A DNA stretch of 12,497 bases, taken from assembly GCA_045577075.1 (NCBI GenBank), contig JAZNHR010000041.1, positions 1 to 12,497 on the forward strand, in the 5' to 3' direction. Under the pieces are notes generated by a model. That model was not told the DNA's origin. It ran no database searches and saw only the letters and a program-made list of their open reading frames with translations. Shown here in pieces: positions 4,547 to 12,011 of this stretch. The translations under genes were made by a program, and so were the position numbers. This stretch comes from SIG447 sp045577075 (GTDB lineage: Bacteria > Bacillota > Clostridia > UMGS1883 > UMGS1540). How positions within the stretch are numbered: the first letter of the stretch is position 1; every line of letters starts with the position of its first letter.

Positions 4547-6481
4547 ATGTTTTGCAGAAATTGTGGAAATCCCGTAGGGGAAGGCGAAAAATTTTGCGTA
4601 AAATGCGGTACCCGTGTTGAGGTTGAAACGGCACCGGCAGAAACAGCACCGGCGGAGCCGGAAGTCAAGGCAGAGGCTGCAGCACCCGTGGAAAAAGCAC
4701 CGGAAAGCCCCGCGGTACAGGTGCCTGTTATGGAAAAACCGGAAGTGACGCCGGCAGAAGTCTCCTTTGCTGCGGCAGAAGCCCCGGTAAAGAAAAAGAG
4801 AAAGTGGAAGAAAAAAGCAATTGTTGCAGGGATTGTTGCCGCATCTTTAACGGTAACCTCCACCCTCGCGGCGCTCTTTGTGCCTGAGGTTGGCAACTTT
4901 TTTGCTAAAACCTTTATGTCCTCGGAAAATTATTTTGCACATGTCCAGAAGAATAACGCCGAGACCTTGGCGGCAGATGTAGCATCCCTTGTCAGCCTTT
5001 TGGATGGTAAGGCCATTACAAACCTCAGCGGCACCGCGGGCGTCGATGTTGTGTTTGGGGAAGGCATGAAGGAACTCATTAGTCAAGAAGGCGGCGCGGA
5101 AGCGGCTGCAATGCTGAGCTGGATTCAAAGCCTCGGTATGCAGATGGATATGAAAATGGACGGCAATGTGTACGGCATAGGCGGTGCCCTTCGTGTAAAC
5201 GGGAGCGACCTTGCCAATGTAAACGCTGTTATGGATTTGGACAGAGGTTATGCCTATCTTTCCGTGCCACAGCTAAACAGCCAGGCCATTCGTATAAGAA
5301 CAGGCATCTCCGTATCTTCTGAAGAATATCAAAAAATGCAGGCACTTCTTGCGCGCATTGCTGACGTCGTACCCGAAGAAAAAGTGCTGGAAGATATGCT
5401 CAAACGCTATATTACCGCCATCAGCGAGCAGGTGAAGGATGTAAACGAAAAGTCCGAAACAATTAAAGCCGGCGGCGTTTCCCAGAAGGTAACCTGCATG
5501 GACGTGAAAATCACCCAGAAATTGGCACTCAATGTAACAAAAGCGGTCTTAAAAGAGGCAAGAAACGATAAGGACCTGAAAGCCATCTTCAAGAAGGTAG
5601 GCGCTCTTGCAGCGGAAATGGGAGAATCGATAGATGCAGAATCCATGTGGGATGAAATGGTGGAAGGCATCGACGAAATGTTAGATGAACTGGCAGAAGT
5701 GGATGCGAGCAGCGAAAAACTCGGCACCCTTAAGTTCTGGGTCAACGGCAAGGGTGAAATCGTTGGCGTAGGCTTTAAAGCCGAAGAAGCCGAAATTAAG
5801 GCATACATCGTAGAAAAAGGTGACAAATTCGGTTTAGCGCTGACGGTGGACGCACCCGACCAAAACATCACATTTGACGGCAGCGGCACCATTAGCGGTG
5901 GCAAGCGCAGTGGCACATTTGCGCTGCGCGTACAGAACAACGAAATCGTAAAAATCACCCTTTCGGATGTAGATGATGCAAAGTTTAAGGAACAAGGACT
6001 CTTTAGCGGCAAAATCGTGATTGAGCCGTCCGAGTCTATCAGCGGTCTTGCAGGCATGGCAGGCGGTGACGCGGCAAAATACCTTAAAGGCGCGAAAATT
6101 GAACTGACTGCAAATACCGTTTCCGAATACGAGGGTACAGCAGAACTCGCTGTTTATCTCGGTGGTAAACACTTCGCAACGCTAAAGGCAAACGCCAAGG
6201 CACAGGAAGGCAGCGCGACCGTAGACATTCCTTCTTCCTATGTCAATGCTGACCGTGGCTCCGATATGGAACGCTGGGCAGAGGGCGTAAATTTGGAACA
6301 GCTTTTGAACAGTCTTAAAAACGTCGGTGCGCCGAATGAAATGATGCAGGCCATCGAAGGAGAAATGAATCCCACAGCGGAAGAAGAAGTGGGTAACGGT
6401 GCCATTATGGAAGAAATGGAGATGTTCATGCCTTCCGAGATGCCGACAAACATTCGTATTCCTTATAATGCAATGCGGTAA
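4547..6481 (+). CDS. Zinc-ribbon membrane protein with large extracytoplasmic domain
   Basis: The function is unknown. The 644-residue product starts with a zinc ribbon: C3 and C6 (CRNCG), then C17 and C20 (CVKCG). Next comes a linker rich in Ala, Pro and Glu (about 26-80), a very basic patch (KKKRKWKKK, 82-90) and one membrane segment (about 91-112). The remaining 530 or so residues should lie outside the membrane by the positive-inside rule. That part is mostly polar, with SSENYFAHVQKNN just after the membrane, repeated beta-rich stretches (for example GTLKFWVNGKGEIVGVGFKAEE), and an acidic, methionine-rich C-terminus. The layout is common in Clostridia proteins annotated only as zinc-ribbon domain-containing. 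The ATG at 4547 has AAAGGAGT at 4533-4540; the in-frame ATG at 4529 has no such site. It is divergent from spoIIIA and ends in its own terminator. Its sigma-A promoter suggests expression in growing cells. Confidence 0.85.
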   Translation: MFCRNCGNPVGEGEKFCVKCGTRVEVETAPAETAPAEPEVKAEAAAPVEKAPESPAVQVPVMEKPEVTPAEVSFAAAEAPVKKKRKWKKKAIVAGIVAASLTVTSTLAALFVPEVGNFFAKTFMSSENYFAHVQKNNAETLAADVASLVSLLDGKAITNLSGTAGVDVVFGEGMKELISQEGGAEAAAMLSWIQSLGMQMDMKMDGNVYGIGGALRVNGSDLANVNAVMDLDRGYAYLSVPQLNSQAIRIRTGISVSSEEYQKMQALLARIADVVPEEKVLEDMLKRYITAISEQVKDVNEKSETIKAGGVSQKVTCMDVKITQKLALNVTKAVLKEARNDKDLKAIFKKVGALAAEMGESIDAESMWDEMVEGIDEMLDELAEVDASSEKLGTLKFWVNGKGEIVGVGFKAEEAEIKAYIVEKGDKFGLALTVDAPDQNITFDGSGTISGGKRSGTFALRVQNNEIVKITLSDVDDAKFKEQGLFSGKIVIEPSESISGLAGMAGGDAAKYLKGAKIELTANTVSEYEGTAELAVYLGGKHFATLKANAKAQEGSATVDIPSSYVNADRGSDMERWAEGVNLEQLLNSLKNVGAPNEMMQAIEGEMNPTAEEEVGNGAIMEEMEMFMPSEMPTNIRIPYNAMR

Positions 6482-6502
6482 GCCGCAAACAGTAAACAAA
6501 TC

Positions 6503-6530
6503 GGGGCCGGGCCAAAACCGGCCCCTTTTT
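6503..6530 (+). terminator. Strong terminator between the zinc-ribbon gene and the ABC genes
   Basis: GGGGCCGG at 6503-6510 pairs with CCGGCCCC at 6518-6525, with a 7-base loop, followed by TTTTT at 6526-6530. It lies 21 bases after the zinc-ribbon stop codon and 12 bases before the ABC ATPase ATG, so it either isolates the two units or meters readthrough into the transporter. Confidence 0.9.
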
Positions 6531-6542
6531 AAGAGGCAAAGT

Positions 6543-7205
6543 ATGAAGATAGAACATATTCAAAAAAGCTATGGGAAAAAACAGGTACTAAAAGATATCA
6601 CGCTTTCTGCTGCGGCGGGTACTTGCATTGGTATTTTGGGTGGTAACGGCAGCGGTAAATCTACGCTCCTCAGCATTCTGGCGGGGGTGTGTCGCGAGGA
6701 CGGCGGCGCGTTTTCTTTTGGGGGACGTGACCTGCTTCGAAATACACGCTTTCGTACAGAAAGTGTGGGCTATGTGCCCCAGGGTACACCGCTTATGGAA
6801 GAACTTTCCGCGCGGGATAATCTCCGCCTTTGGTATACCCCGGAGGAAATGGAATCCTCCCTTCAAGATGGTGTGCTTGCCATGCTCGGCATTGGGGATT
6901 TCCTGCAGGTGCAAGTGCGGAAAATGTCCGGCGGTATGAAAAAGAGGCTTGCAATCGGGTGCGCGGTGGCACACCGTCCCGAAATTTTACTTTTGGATGA
7001 GCCGAGCGCGGCGCTGGATTTAGTCTGCAAGGAACGTATTTCCACCTATTTAAAAGAATTTAAAGCCGGTGGAGGCAGAATCTTGCTGGCGACCCATGAT
7101 GTGCAGGAACTTCCCTTGTGTGACGTACTATATATTTTAAAGGACGGCGTCCTCGAGCCGTTTGCCTATGATGGAAATGTACACAGATTGGTGGGTAAGT
7201 TATAA
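6543..7205 (+). CDS. ABC transporter ATP-binding protein
   Basis: This is the nucleotide-binding subunit of an ABC-2-type exporter. All motifs are present in 220 residues: Walker A GGNGSGKST (33-41), Q-loop glutamine (about 80, VPQG), signature MSGGMKKR (128-135), Walker B with catalytic Glu (LLLDEPSAALD, 149-159) and the H-loop (ATHD, H185). It hydrolyses ATP to drive the two permeases encoded next. The ATG at 6543 is chosen because MKIEHIQKSYGKK is the normal N-terminus of the family and AAGAGG lies upstream; a longer open frame reaches back into the zinc-ribbon gene and its terminator. Its stop codon abuts the next gene's start. The substrate cannot be told from the ATPase. The set of one ATPase plus two similar permeases resembles the LnrLMN (linearmycin resistance) and Nat-type systems. 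Confidence 0.95.
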   Translation: MKIEHIQKSYGKKQVLKDITLSAAAGTCIGILGGNGSGKSTLLSILAGVCREDGGAFSFGGRDLLRNTRFRTESVGYVPQGTPLMEELSARDNLRLWYTPEEMESSLQDGVLAMLGIGDFLQVQVRKMSGGMKKRLAIGCAVAHRPEILLLDEPSAALDLVCKERISTYLKEFKAGGGRILLATHDVQELPLCDVLYILKDGVLEPFAYDGNVHRLVGKL

Positions 7206-8447
7206 ATGAGAAAAAAGACGTATGCCGCCCTCCAACTAAAACGCGCAGGGCGGCTGTATCCGGCAGTGCTTCTCATAACCGCGCTGACGATGTGCGTTAT
7301 CTTGCTCGTCGGGATTATGGCGCTCGGCAGCTTTACGCACAGCGAGGATAAACAGAAAATCAATATTGGCATTGTGGGCGATATTTCCGACTCCTATCTT
7401 GGGGTCGGCGTGTTTGCTCTTAAAAATATGGACAGCTCCCGATTCTCTATTTCATTTTTAGAAATGGACGAGACGGCGGCACGTCATGCGTTGGAAGCAC
7501 GGGAAATCACAGGATACATCCAGGTGCCGGACGAATTTATCGACGGCATTATAAACGGCGAAAACGTGCCGGCAACCTTTGTGACCTATGGCGGTCCGGA
7601 GGGCTTTGGGTCTGTTTTGACAGGGGAAATTACGGGCACAGTGTCAGACCTTGTGGCGGAATGCCAGCGCGCCATGTATGCCATGCAGGATTTAGCCGGT
7701 GCAAAAGGGGAAACGGAAGAACTTTGGGATAAAGTGAAGACTCTCAACATAGAATATATTGATTTTATCTTATCCCGCACGGAAACCTACGGGGTAGAGT
7801 CCCTGGGCATTGCCGACGCTGTTTCTATGGGTGGCTATTATATTTGCGGTGTTTTGGTCTTCTTTATACTCCTTTGGGGCATTTCCGCAGGTCGGTTTTT
7901 TACGGGACGTAATATAGGCATGCAAAAACAACTTGCCTCCCGGGGTATGGGTGCCATGGGGCAGATTTTGTGTGAATATTACGCCTATTTCCTGGTAACG
8001 TTTTTTACGCTGTGGATTGTATCCCTAGTAGCAGGCGCGGCGGCCGCGAAAAGCGACTTTGGTATCCGGGAACTGGAAGGGGCGTCCTTTTTCTCGCCTA
8101 TGGGATTTTTCCTAAAAGGCATCCCTGTATTTTTAATGCTGACGGCCATGCAGGTTTTCTTGTATGAACTGACAAGTAGCTCCGTAAGTGCACTCCTTTT
8201 GCAGTTTTTGGCGGCACTGGGTATGGGCTATCTTTCGGGCTGTCTTTACCCCATCACCTTTTTCCCTGTCGCATTGCAACGGCTTGGTGGAGTGTTGCCC
8301 GCCGGCGTAGGCTTTTCGTATTTGCGGCAAAGCTTGTATACGGTACCGGACGGCGGCACATGGATGGCGCTTGCACTTTATACCGCTTTATTTCTCGGTC
8401 TTGCGGCAATGGTGCGAAAATGCAGAATGGCAGGTGACGGGAAATGA
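7206..8447 (+). CDS. ABC-2-type permease, first subunit
   Basis: The 413-residue membrane protein has the ABC2_membrane_3 layout: one N-terminal membrane segment (about 20-41), an extracytoplasmic domain of about 165 residues starting with INIGIVGD, then five membrane segments (about 207-229, 257-279, 302-321, 327-350 and 385-403). It should pair with the next permease to form the transport channel powered by the ATPase. The ATG at 7206 follows the ATPase stop codon with no gap, and the 3' end overlaps the next gene by 4 bases, so all three genes are probably translated together. The substrate is unknown; related exporters handle lipophilic antibiotics, peptides or sodium. Confidence 0.9.
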   Translation: MRKKTYAALQLKRAGRLYPAVLLITALTMCVILLVGIMALGSFTHSEDKQKINIGIVGDISDSYLGVGVFALKNMDSSRFSISFLEMDETAARHALEAREITGYIQVPDEFIDGIINGENVPATFVTYGGPEGFGSVLTGEITGTVSDLVAECQRAMYAMQDLAGAKGETEELWDKVKTLNIEYIDFILSRTETYGVESLGIADAVSMGGYYICGVLVFFILLWGISAGRFFTGRNIGMQKQLASRGMGAMGQILCEYYAYFLVTFFTLWIVSLVAGAAAAKSDFGIRELEGASFFSPMGFFLKGIPVFLMLTAMQVFLYELTSSSVSALLLQFLAALGMGYLSGCLYPITFFPVALQRLGGVLPAGVGFSYLRQSLYTVPDGGTWMALALYTALFLGLAAMVRKCRMAGDGK

Positions 8448-9586
8448 GAAAAATCAAACGTACATTACTGTGGTTTTACATGCTTTCAAAACGCCTGTTT
8501 CGAAAATACAGCTTTCTCGTTATTTTATTGCTGATTCCCCTGCTTTTTCCCATGGCGAATGCGGCGATGCATTCGGAAAGCGGTATTTTAAAAATTGCCC
8601 TGGCCCATGAAAAACGAGATAATCCTGCAGCGGAAGCCATCATGGATACACTTTTAAAGGAAGAAAGTATTTTGTTGTATACGCGGTACGATTCCCCGGA
8701 AGCAGCAAGAGAAGCAGTGGCAACAGGAAAGGCCGACGGCGCATGGATTTTTGCGGCGGATTTTGCCGAAACGGTGGAGATGTATGCGGCGAGGAAACGG
8801 AACGCGCCCCTTGTTACTGTGTATGAGCGGGAGGGGACAGTGCCGCTGCAGCTTGCCAGGGAAAAACTGTACGGCGCAATTTATCCGCAGATTTCCTATG
8901 CTGTGTATGAAAATTTTATACAAAAATCCTTTTCGCCTTCCATAACGGCAGAGGATAGGCGGCTGTATTACGAAGCAGCCGTCCAAGGCGATGACATTAT
9001 TCAAATGAAAAAACTGCACGGGGCAGAAACGGCATCAGAAACAAATTATCTGACAGCACCCCTGCGCGGCCTTTTGTCCTTAATTATTATGCTGTGCGGT
9101 TTGGCGGCAGCAATGTATTATTTGCAAGACAATGCGGCAGGACGGTTTGATTGGCTTCCGCCGGAGAAGCGCATTTTACCGGCAATGGGTACCTGCCTCG
9201 GCGCGTGCGCGGCGTCCGGGCTCTCAGTACTCCTTGCGCTATATGCTGCCGGGATTTTCACCGGCTTTTGGCGAGAGACGGTGGCAATGCTTCTGTTTGT
9301 TTTTGCGGCGGCAGGTTTTTGTCTTTTGTGGGCAATGGTATTTCGCGATGCTGGGCATCTGGGCGCAATGATTCCGTTTTTTATCATCGGCATGCTTGCC
9401 CTTTCGCCCATCTTCTTTCACGTACAACGTATGCCCATATTACGGCATTTTTTGCCGCCGGGATATTATTTAAAGGCAATTCATGACGGAAGATACCTTA
9501 TATATATGCTTTTGTACAGCGTAGTCGTATATGCACTTGCCTGTCTTTTGACACAAATTTTGTATAAAAAAATTAAAAAATCATAA
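8444..9586 (+). CDS. ABC-2-type permease, second subunit
   Basis: The 380-residue protein has the same architecture as its neighbour: a basic N-terminus, a membrane segment (about 22-42), an extracytoplasmic domain beginning with LKIALAHEKRDNPAAEAIMD, and five membrane segments (about 207-227, 245-270, 277-299, 305-325 and 352-373). The start overlaps the previous stop in an ATGA junction, implying translational coupling. Two non-identical permeases suggest a heterodimeric channel. The end is lysine-rich (KKIKKS). No clear terminator follows, so some transcripts may continue into the small protein gene at 9717. Confidence 0.9.
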   Translation: MRKIKRTLLWFYMLSKRLFRKYSFLVILLLIPLLFPMANAAMHSESGILKIALAHEKRDNPAAEAIMDTLLKEESILLYTRYDSPEAAREAVATGKADGAWIFAADFAETVEMYAARKRNAPLVTVYEREGTVPLQLAREKLYGAIYPQISYAVYENFIQKSFSPSITAEDRRLYYEAAVQGDDIIQMKKLHGAETASETNYLTAPLRGLLSLIIMLCGLAAAMYYLQDNAAGRFDWLPPEKRILPAMGTCLGACAASGLSVLLALYAAGIFTGFWRETVAMLLFVFAAAGFCLLWAMVFRDAGHLGAMIPFFIIGMLALSPIFFHVQRMPILRHFLPPGYYLKAIHDGRYLIYMLLYSVVVYALACLLTQILYKKIKKS

Positions 9587-9614
9587 TAAAATCAGTTCTT
9601 TATCACAATAAACC

Positions 9615-9629
9615 TAGAAAACGTTTCTA
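9615..9629. promoter_or_regulatory. Palindromic operator-like site upstream of the small protein gene
   Basis: TAGAAA and TTTCTA flank a central ACG, giving a 15-base near-perfect palindrome in the 130-base gap before the 62-residue protein gene. LacI-type repressors bind sites with a central CG of this shape, and it matches about 11 of 14 positions of the cre consensus. I could not find a convincing sigma-A promoter next to it; the best is TTGAAT at 9643-9648 with a poor -10 (CATACT, 9668-9673) at 19-base spacing. Confidence 0.25.
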
Positions 9630-9716
9630 ATACCTGTTAAAATTGAATTATATTAGTGTATAGACATCATACTGGGTCAAAGACATTTTTTTTAATATAA
9701 AAAGGAGAGCGAAAAA

Positions 9717-9905
9717 ATGAAGGAAAGAAAACGGTACCAAAATCCCGACATCATAGTAATCAGCATTCGAGAAAACAGCGACATTATCCAGACAAGTGGT
9801 GATCCTATATTAACGGAACAGTTCACCAACCTCTCGGGTACGTCCGCATATCGTGTAATGAACAGCAACAACGATATTGGTGCTTTGTTCAACACGAACA
9901 AATAA
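9717..9905 (+). CDS. Small 62-residue protein with DIIQTSG motif
   Basis: The function is unknown. The product has a basic start (MKERKRY), then YQNPDIIVISIREN, then DIIQTSGD (residues 22-29) and a polar, asparagine-rich tail. It has no signal peptide, membrane segment or cysteine. Many gut Clostridia seem to encode short proteins with the same plan (Y-x-x-P, a short beta strand, then DIIxTSG and a variable tail), often beside exported proteins; I know this from general familiarity and have not searched. AAAGGAGAG at 9701-9709 is a strong ribosome binding site for the ATG at 9717. The next gene starts 21 bases after the stop codon, so the two are probably one transcription unit. Possible roles include a peptide precursor with a leader ending near TSG, or a small partner of the secreted protein; neither is shown. 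Confidence 0.75.
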   Translation: MKERKRYQNPDIIVISIRENSDIIQTSGDPILTEQFTNLSGTSAYRVMNSNNDIGALFNTNK

Positions 9906-9926
9906 TTGCAGAAAGGAAGAATTGAA

Positions 9927-10916
9927 ATGAAAAAGTTTGTTAAAGTATTACCCATTGCACTTTTAGTGTTGGCAATTTGCATGACTTCTATTTCTGCAAC
10001 CGCAGCAGTAGGTGCTACATACACAGACGGCGTTGTTTCCGTCACAACCGGCACCACCGGTGAAGTTACCATTCTGGCAACCCGTCAGAACGGTGCGCTG
10101 AACACAGCACCAAACTTTGCAGCTGCAGAGGTACAGTCCACAATTGTTTACATTGACCAGGGCAATGATGCCACCTTTAACTTTGCACCCCGTGCAGGCG
10201 TTGAAGGCGACACAGTATCCGTATTCATGGGAAAACAAGGTGCAAGTAGCATTGAAGTTGCAAACGTTACGGTTGCTGCAGTTGACAGAACACTGAACCT
10301 TTTGATTGATGGTGCTCCCATGGCAGGCGCACCCACCGAATATACAGCAGCAGGTGGGGCTCTGCCCACACCGACCAGAGATGGTTATACCTTCGATGGC
10401 TGGTATACAAATGCAGCATTTACCGGTGAAAAGGCTACTGCAATTGCTGCAAATGAAACAGGCGCAAAGACCTTCTATGCACGGTGGATACTGAACGCTA
10501 CCGTAGCAAGCGATGCCGGTTACTATGCACCGGAAGAAGGTACTTTCACAGAGGGTGACGAGAATGTTGGCGGTGTTATTTCTGTAACAGCTACTTTCGG
10601 CTCACACATTACTAACGTCACAGCAGTCGGTTTCTATGCTTACGTAGACGAAGAAGTATTAAAATATGATATTTCTCAAATTGCTTCCGTTAATAACTTC
10701 TACACCATTGTTTATGGTATTCCCGCAGAAGACTTTGACACGGATGTAATTATTCTGCCGTATGTTGTAGTAGGTGGAGAGGTCGTGGACGGCGAGGTTG
10801 TAGGCGGAACGGTTGTATATGGTACAACAGATTCCTACCAAGTTAATGATTATAAAGTAGGCGACACGCTGAAGTACTTGGGTACACTTGCCAATGTTGA
10901 AAGCCAGGTAAAATAA
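9927..10916 (+). CDS. Secreted protein with one InlB_B (Listeria-Bacteroides) repeat
   Basis: The 329-residue product has a clear signal peptide (basic MKKFVK, hydrophobic core, likely cleavage after the ATA or ATAA near residues 24-27). A beta-rich, threonine-rich region (about 30-118) may be Ig-like. A Listeria-Bacteroides repeat follows at about 146-187: LPTPTRDGYTFDGWYTNAAF, then TFYARW. The C-terminal region (about 190-329) is also beta-rich and holds a short VVxGGEVVDGEVVGG repeat near 280-297. No LPXTG motif, SLH domain, dockerin or membrane anchor is visible, so the protein is probably released or held non-covalently. The ATG at 9927 has AAAGGAAG at 9912-9919; an open frame to 9906 lacks that support. 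It follows the DIIQTSG gene by 21 bases and is followed by a strong terminator. A role in surface adhesion is a family-level guess. Confidence 0.85.
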   Translation: MKKFVKVLPIALLVLAICMTSISATAAVGATYTDGVVSVTTGTTGEVTILATRQNGALNTAPNFAAAEVQSTIVYIDQGNDATFNFAPRAGVEGDTVSVFMGKQGASSIEVANVTVAAVDRTLNLLIDGAPMAGAPTEYTAAGGALPTPTRDGYTFDGWYTNAAFTGEKATAIAANETGAKTFYARWILNATVASDAGYYAPEEGTFTEGDENVGGVISVTATFGSHITNVTAVGFYAYVDEEVLKYDISQIASVNNFYTIVYGIPAEDFDTDVIILPYVVVGGEVVDGEVVGGTVVYGTTDSYQVNDYKVGDTLKYLGTLANVESQVK

Positions 10917-10930
10917 AGAATTGAAAAGTT

Positions 10931-10958
10931 AAGAGGACGGAGAAATCCGTCCTCTTTC
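10931..10958 (+). terminator. Terminator of the small-protein and secreted-protein unit
   Basis: AAGAGGACGGA at 10931-10941 pairs with 10946-10956 over 11 bp, with a GAAA tetraloop at 10942-10945. The T-tract after the stem is short (TTTC), but the stem and loop are very stable. It lies 14 bases after the stop codon of the secreted protein. Confidence 0.8.
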
Positions 10959-10975
10959 TGTATGCATAAATTTTG

Positions 10976-11021
10976 AAAAAACCACCGCCTTATTGGTACG
11001 CTAAAGGCGGTGGATTTTTTT
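10976..11021. terminator. Bidirectional terminator between convergent units
   Basis: CCACCGCCTT at 10982-10991 pairs with AAGGCGGTGG at 11004-11013, with a 12-base loop. T11015-11021 follows on the plus strand, and the A-run at 10976-10981 gives a U-tract on the minus strand. It therefore ends both the plus-strand secreted-protein unit, as backup, and the minus-strand cysK transcript, whose stop codon is 35 bases away. Confidence 0.85.
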
Positions 11022-11055
11022 ATTCGTAATTTGTGGTTGATTTTATTGGATAGAG

Positions 11056-11988
11056 TTACTCTCCGCAAAATAACGCCGTAGAAAGATAACGGTCACCGGT
11101 ATCAGGCAGGAGAACAACAATGTTTTTATCCCGGTTTTCAGGTCGTTTCCCAATTTCTATCGCTGCAAAAAGGGCAGCACCGGAAGAAATGCCAACAAGA
11201 AAACCCTCCGTTTTGGCCAGCTCTCGTCCTGCTTGGTAAGCTTCTTCTTCGGTAACCTTTCGTATTTCATCATAGATTTTTGTATTTAAAACCTTAGGAA
11301 TAAAGCCGGCACCAATCCCCTGTAGCCCGTGTGCACCTTTTTCGCCACCGGATAAAACGGGGGAGCCGGCAGGCTCCACACCAATAATTTGTATTTTTGG
11401 ATTTTTATCACGAAGGAAGGTACCAACGCCCGTGATTGTACCGCCTGTGCCAATGCCGGCAACAAAATAGTCCACATGACCGTCCGTGTCCTCCCAAATT
11501 TCAGGCCCCGTGGAAGCATAGTGGGCAGCAGGGTTTGCCGGGTTTGTAAACTGGCCCGGAATAAAACTGCCCGGAATTTCCGCAGCAAGTGCCTCCGCCT
11601 TTTCGATTGCCCCTTGCATGCCTTCTGCGGCAGGCGTTAAAACGAGCTCAGCGCCATAGGCGCTTAAAAGTGTGCGACGCTCTACACTCATAGAATCGGG
11701 CATTGTAAGAATGACGCGGTAGGCGCGGGATGCGGCAAGAGCCGCAAGTCCAATTCCCGTATTGCCGCTTGTGGGTTCGATGATTACGCTGCCTTTCTTT
11801 AAAAGGCCACGGTTCTCCGCATCTTCAATCATTTGTTTTGCCACCCGGTCCTTTGCACTTGCGGCAGGGTTGAACGATTCCAGCTTGGCAAGAAGTCTGG
11901 CATTTATACCGAATTTCTCCTCATATGCCCGAAGACGCACCAGAGGCGTGTTGCCGATAAGCTCTGAAATACCTTGGTAAATTTTCAT
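11056..11988 (-). CDS. cysK: Cysteine synthase (O-acetylserine sulfhydrylase A)
   Basis: This cytoplasmic enzyme uses pyridoxal phosphate (PLP) to make L-cysteine from O-acetyl-L-serine and sulfide, the last step of sulfur assimilation. The 310 residues match the family's usual length. They include SELIGNTPLVRL (8-19), the PLP-binding lysine in NPAASAKDR (K46), the phosphate- and substrate-contacting TSGNTG loop (73-78), the GTGGT phosphate loop (180-184), and GISSGAA (266-272) near the PLP pyridine ring. NPAASAKDR differs from the usual NP-x-x-S-V-K-D-R by one conservative change. The ATG at 11988 is preceded by AAAAGGAGTG at good spacing. The SLH-protein gene upstream ends only 23 bases away on the same strand, so cysK may share its transcript. 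No T-box or S-box leader fits in that gap. A cystathionine beta-synthase-type paralogue is less likely because no extra domain is present. Confidence 0.96.
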   Translation of the reverse strand: MKIYQGISELIGNTPLVRLRAYEEKFGINARLLAKLESFNPAASAKDRVAKQMIEDAENRGLLKKGSVIIEPTSGNTGIGLAALAASRAYRVILTMPDSMSVERRTLLSAYGAELVLTPAAEGMQGAIEKAEALAAEIPGSFIPGQFTNPANPAAHYASTGPEIWEDTDGHVDYFVAGIGTGGTITGVGTFLRDKNPKIQIIGVEPAGSPVLSGGEKGAHGLQGIGAGFIPKVLNTKIYDEIRKVTEEEAYQAGRELAKTEGFLVGISSGAALFAAIEIGKRPENRDKNIVVLLPDTGDRYLSTALFCGE

Positions 11989-12011
11989 TTTACACTCCTT
12001 TTTATGCCGTT

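Noticed and set aside
5407..6057. 216-codon minus-strand frame inside the zinc-ribbon gene
   Set aside because: It is a shadow of the coding strand: low-complexity serine and threonine content, no ribosome site, and opposite to a well-supported gene.
9615..9629. Catabolite-responsive (cre) site for CcpA
   Set aside because: Only about 11 of 14 consensus positions match and the right half is poor, so I list it only as an unassigned palindrome.
10765..10815. Tandem DNA repeat in the secreted-protein gene
   Set aside because: The VVxGGEVV-type repeats are short and imperfect at the DNA level and are explained by the protein's low-complexity segment.
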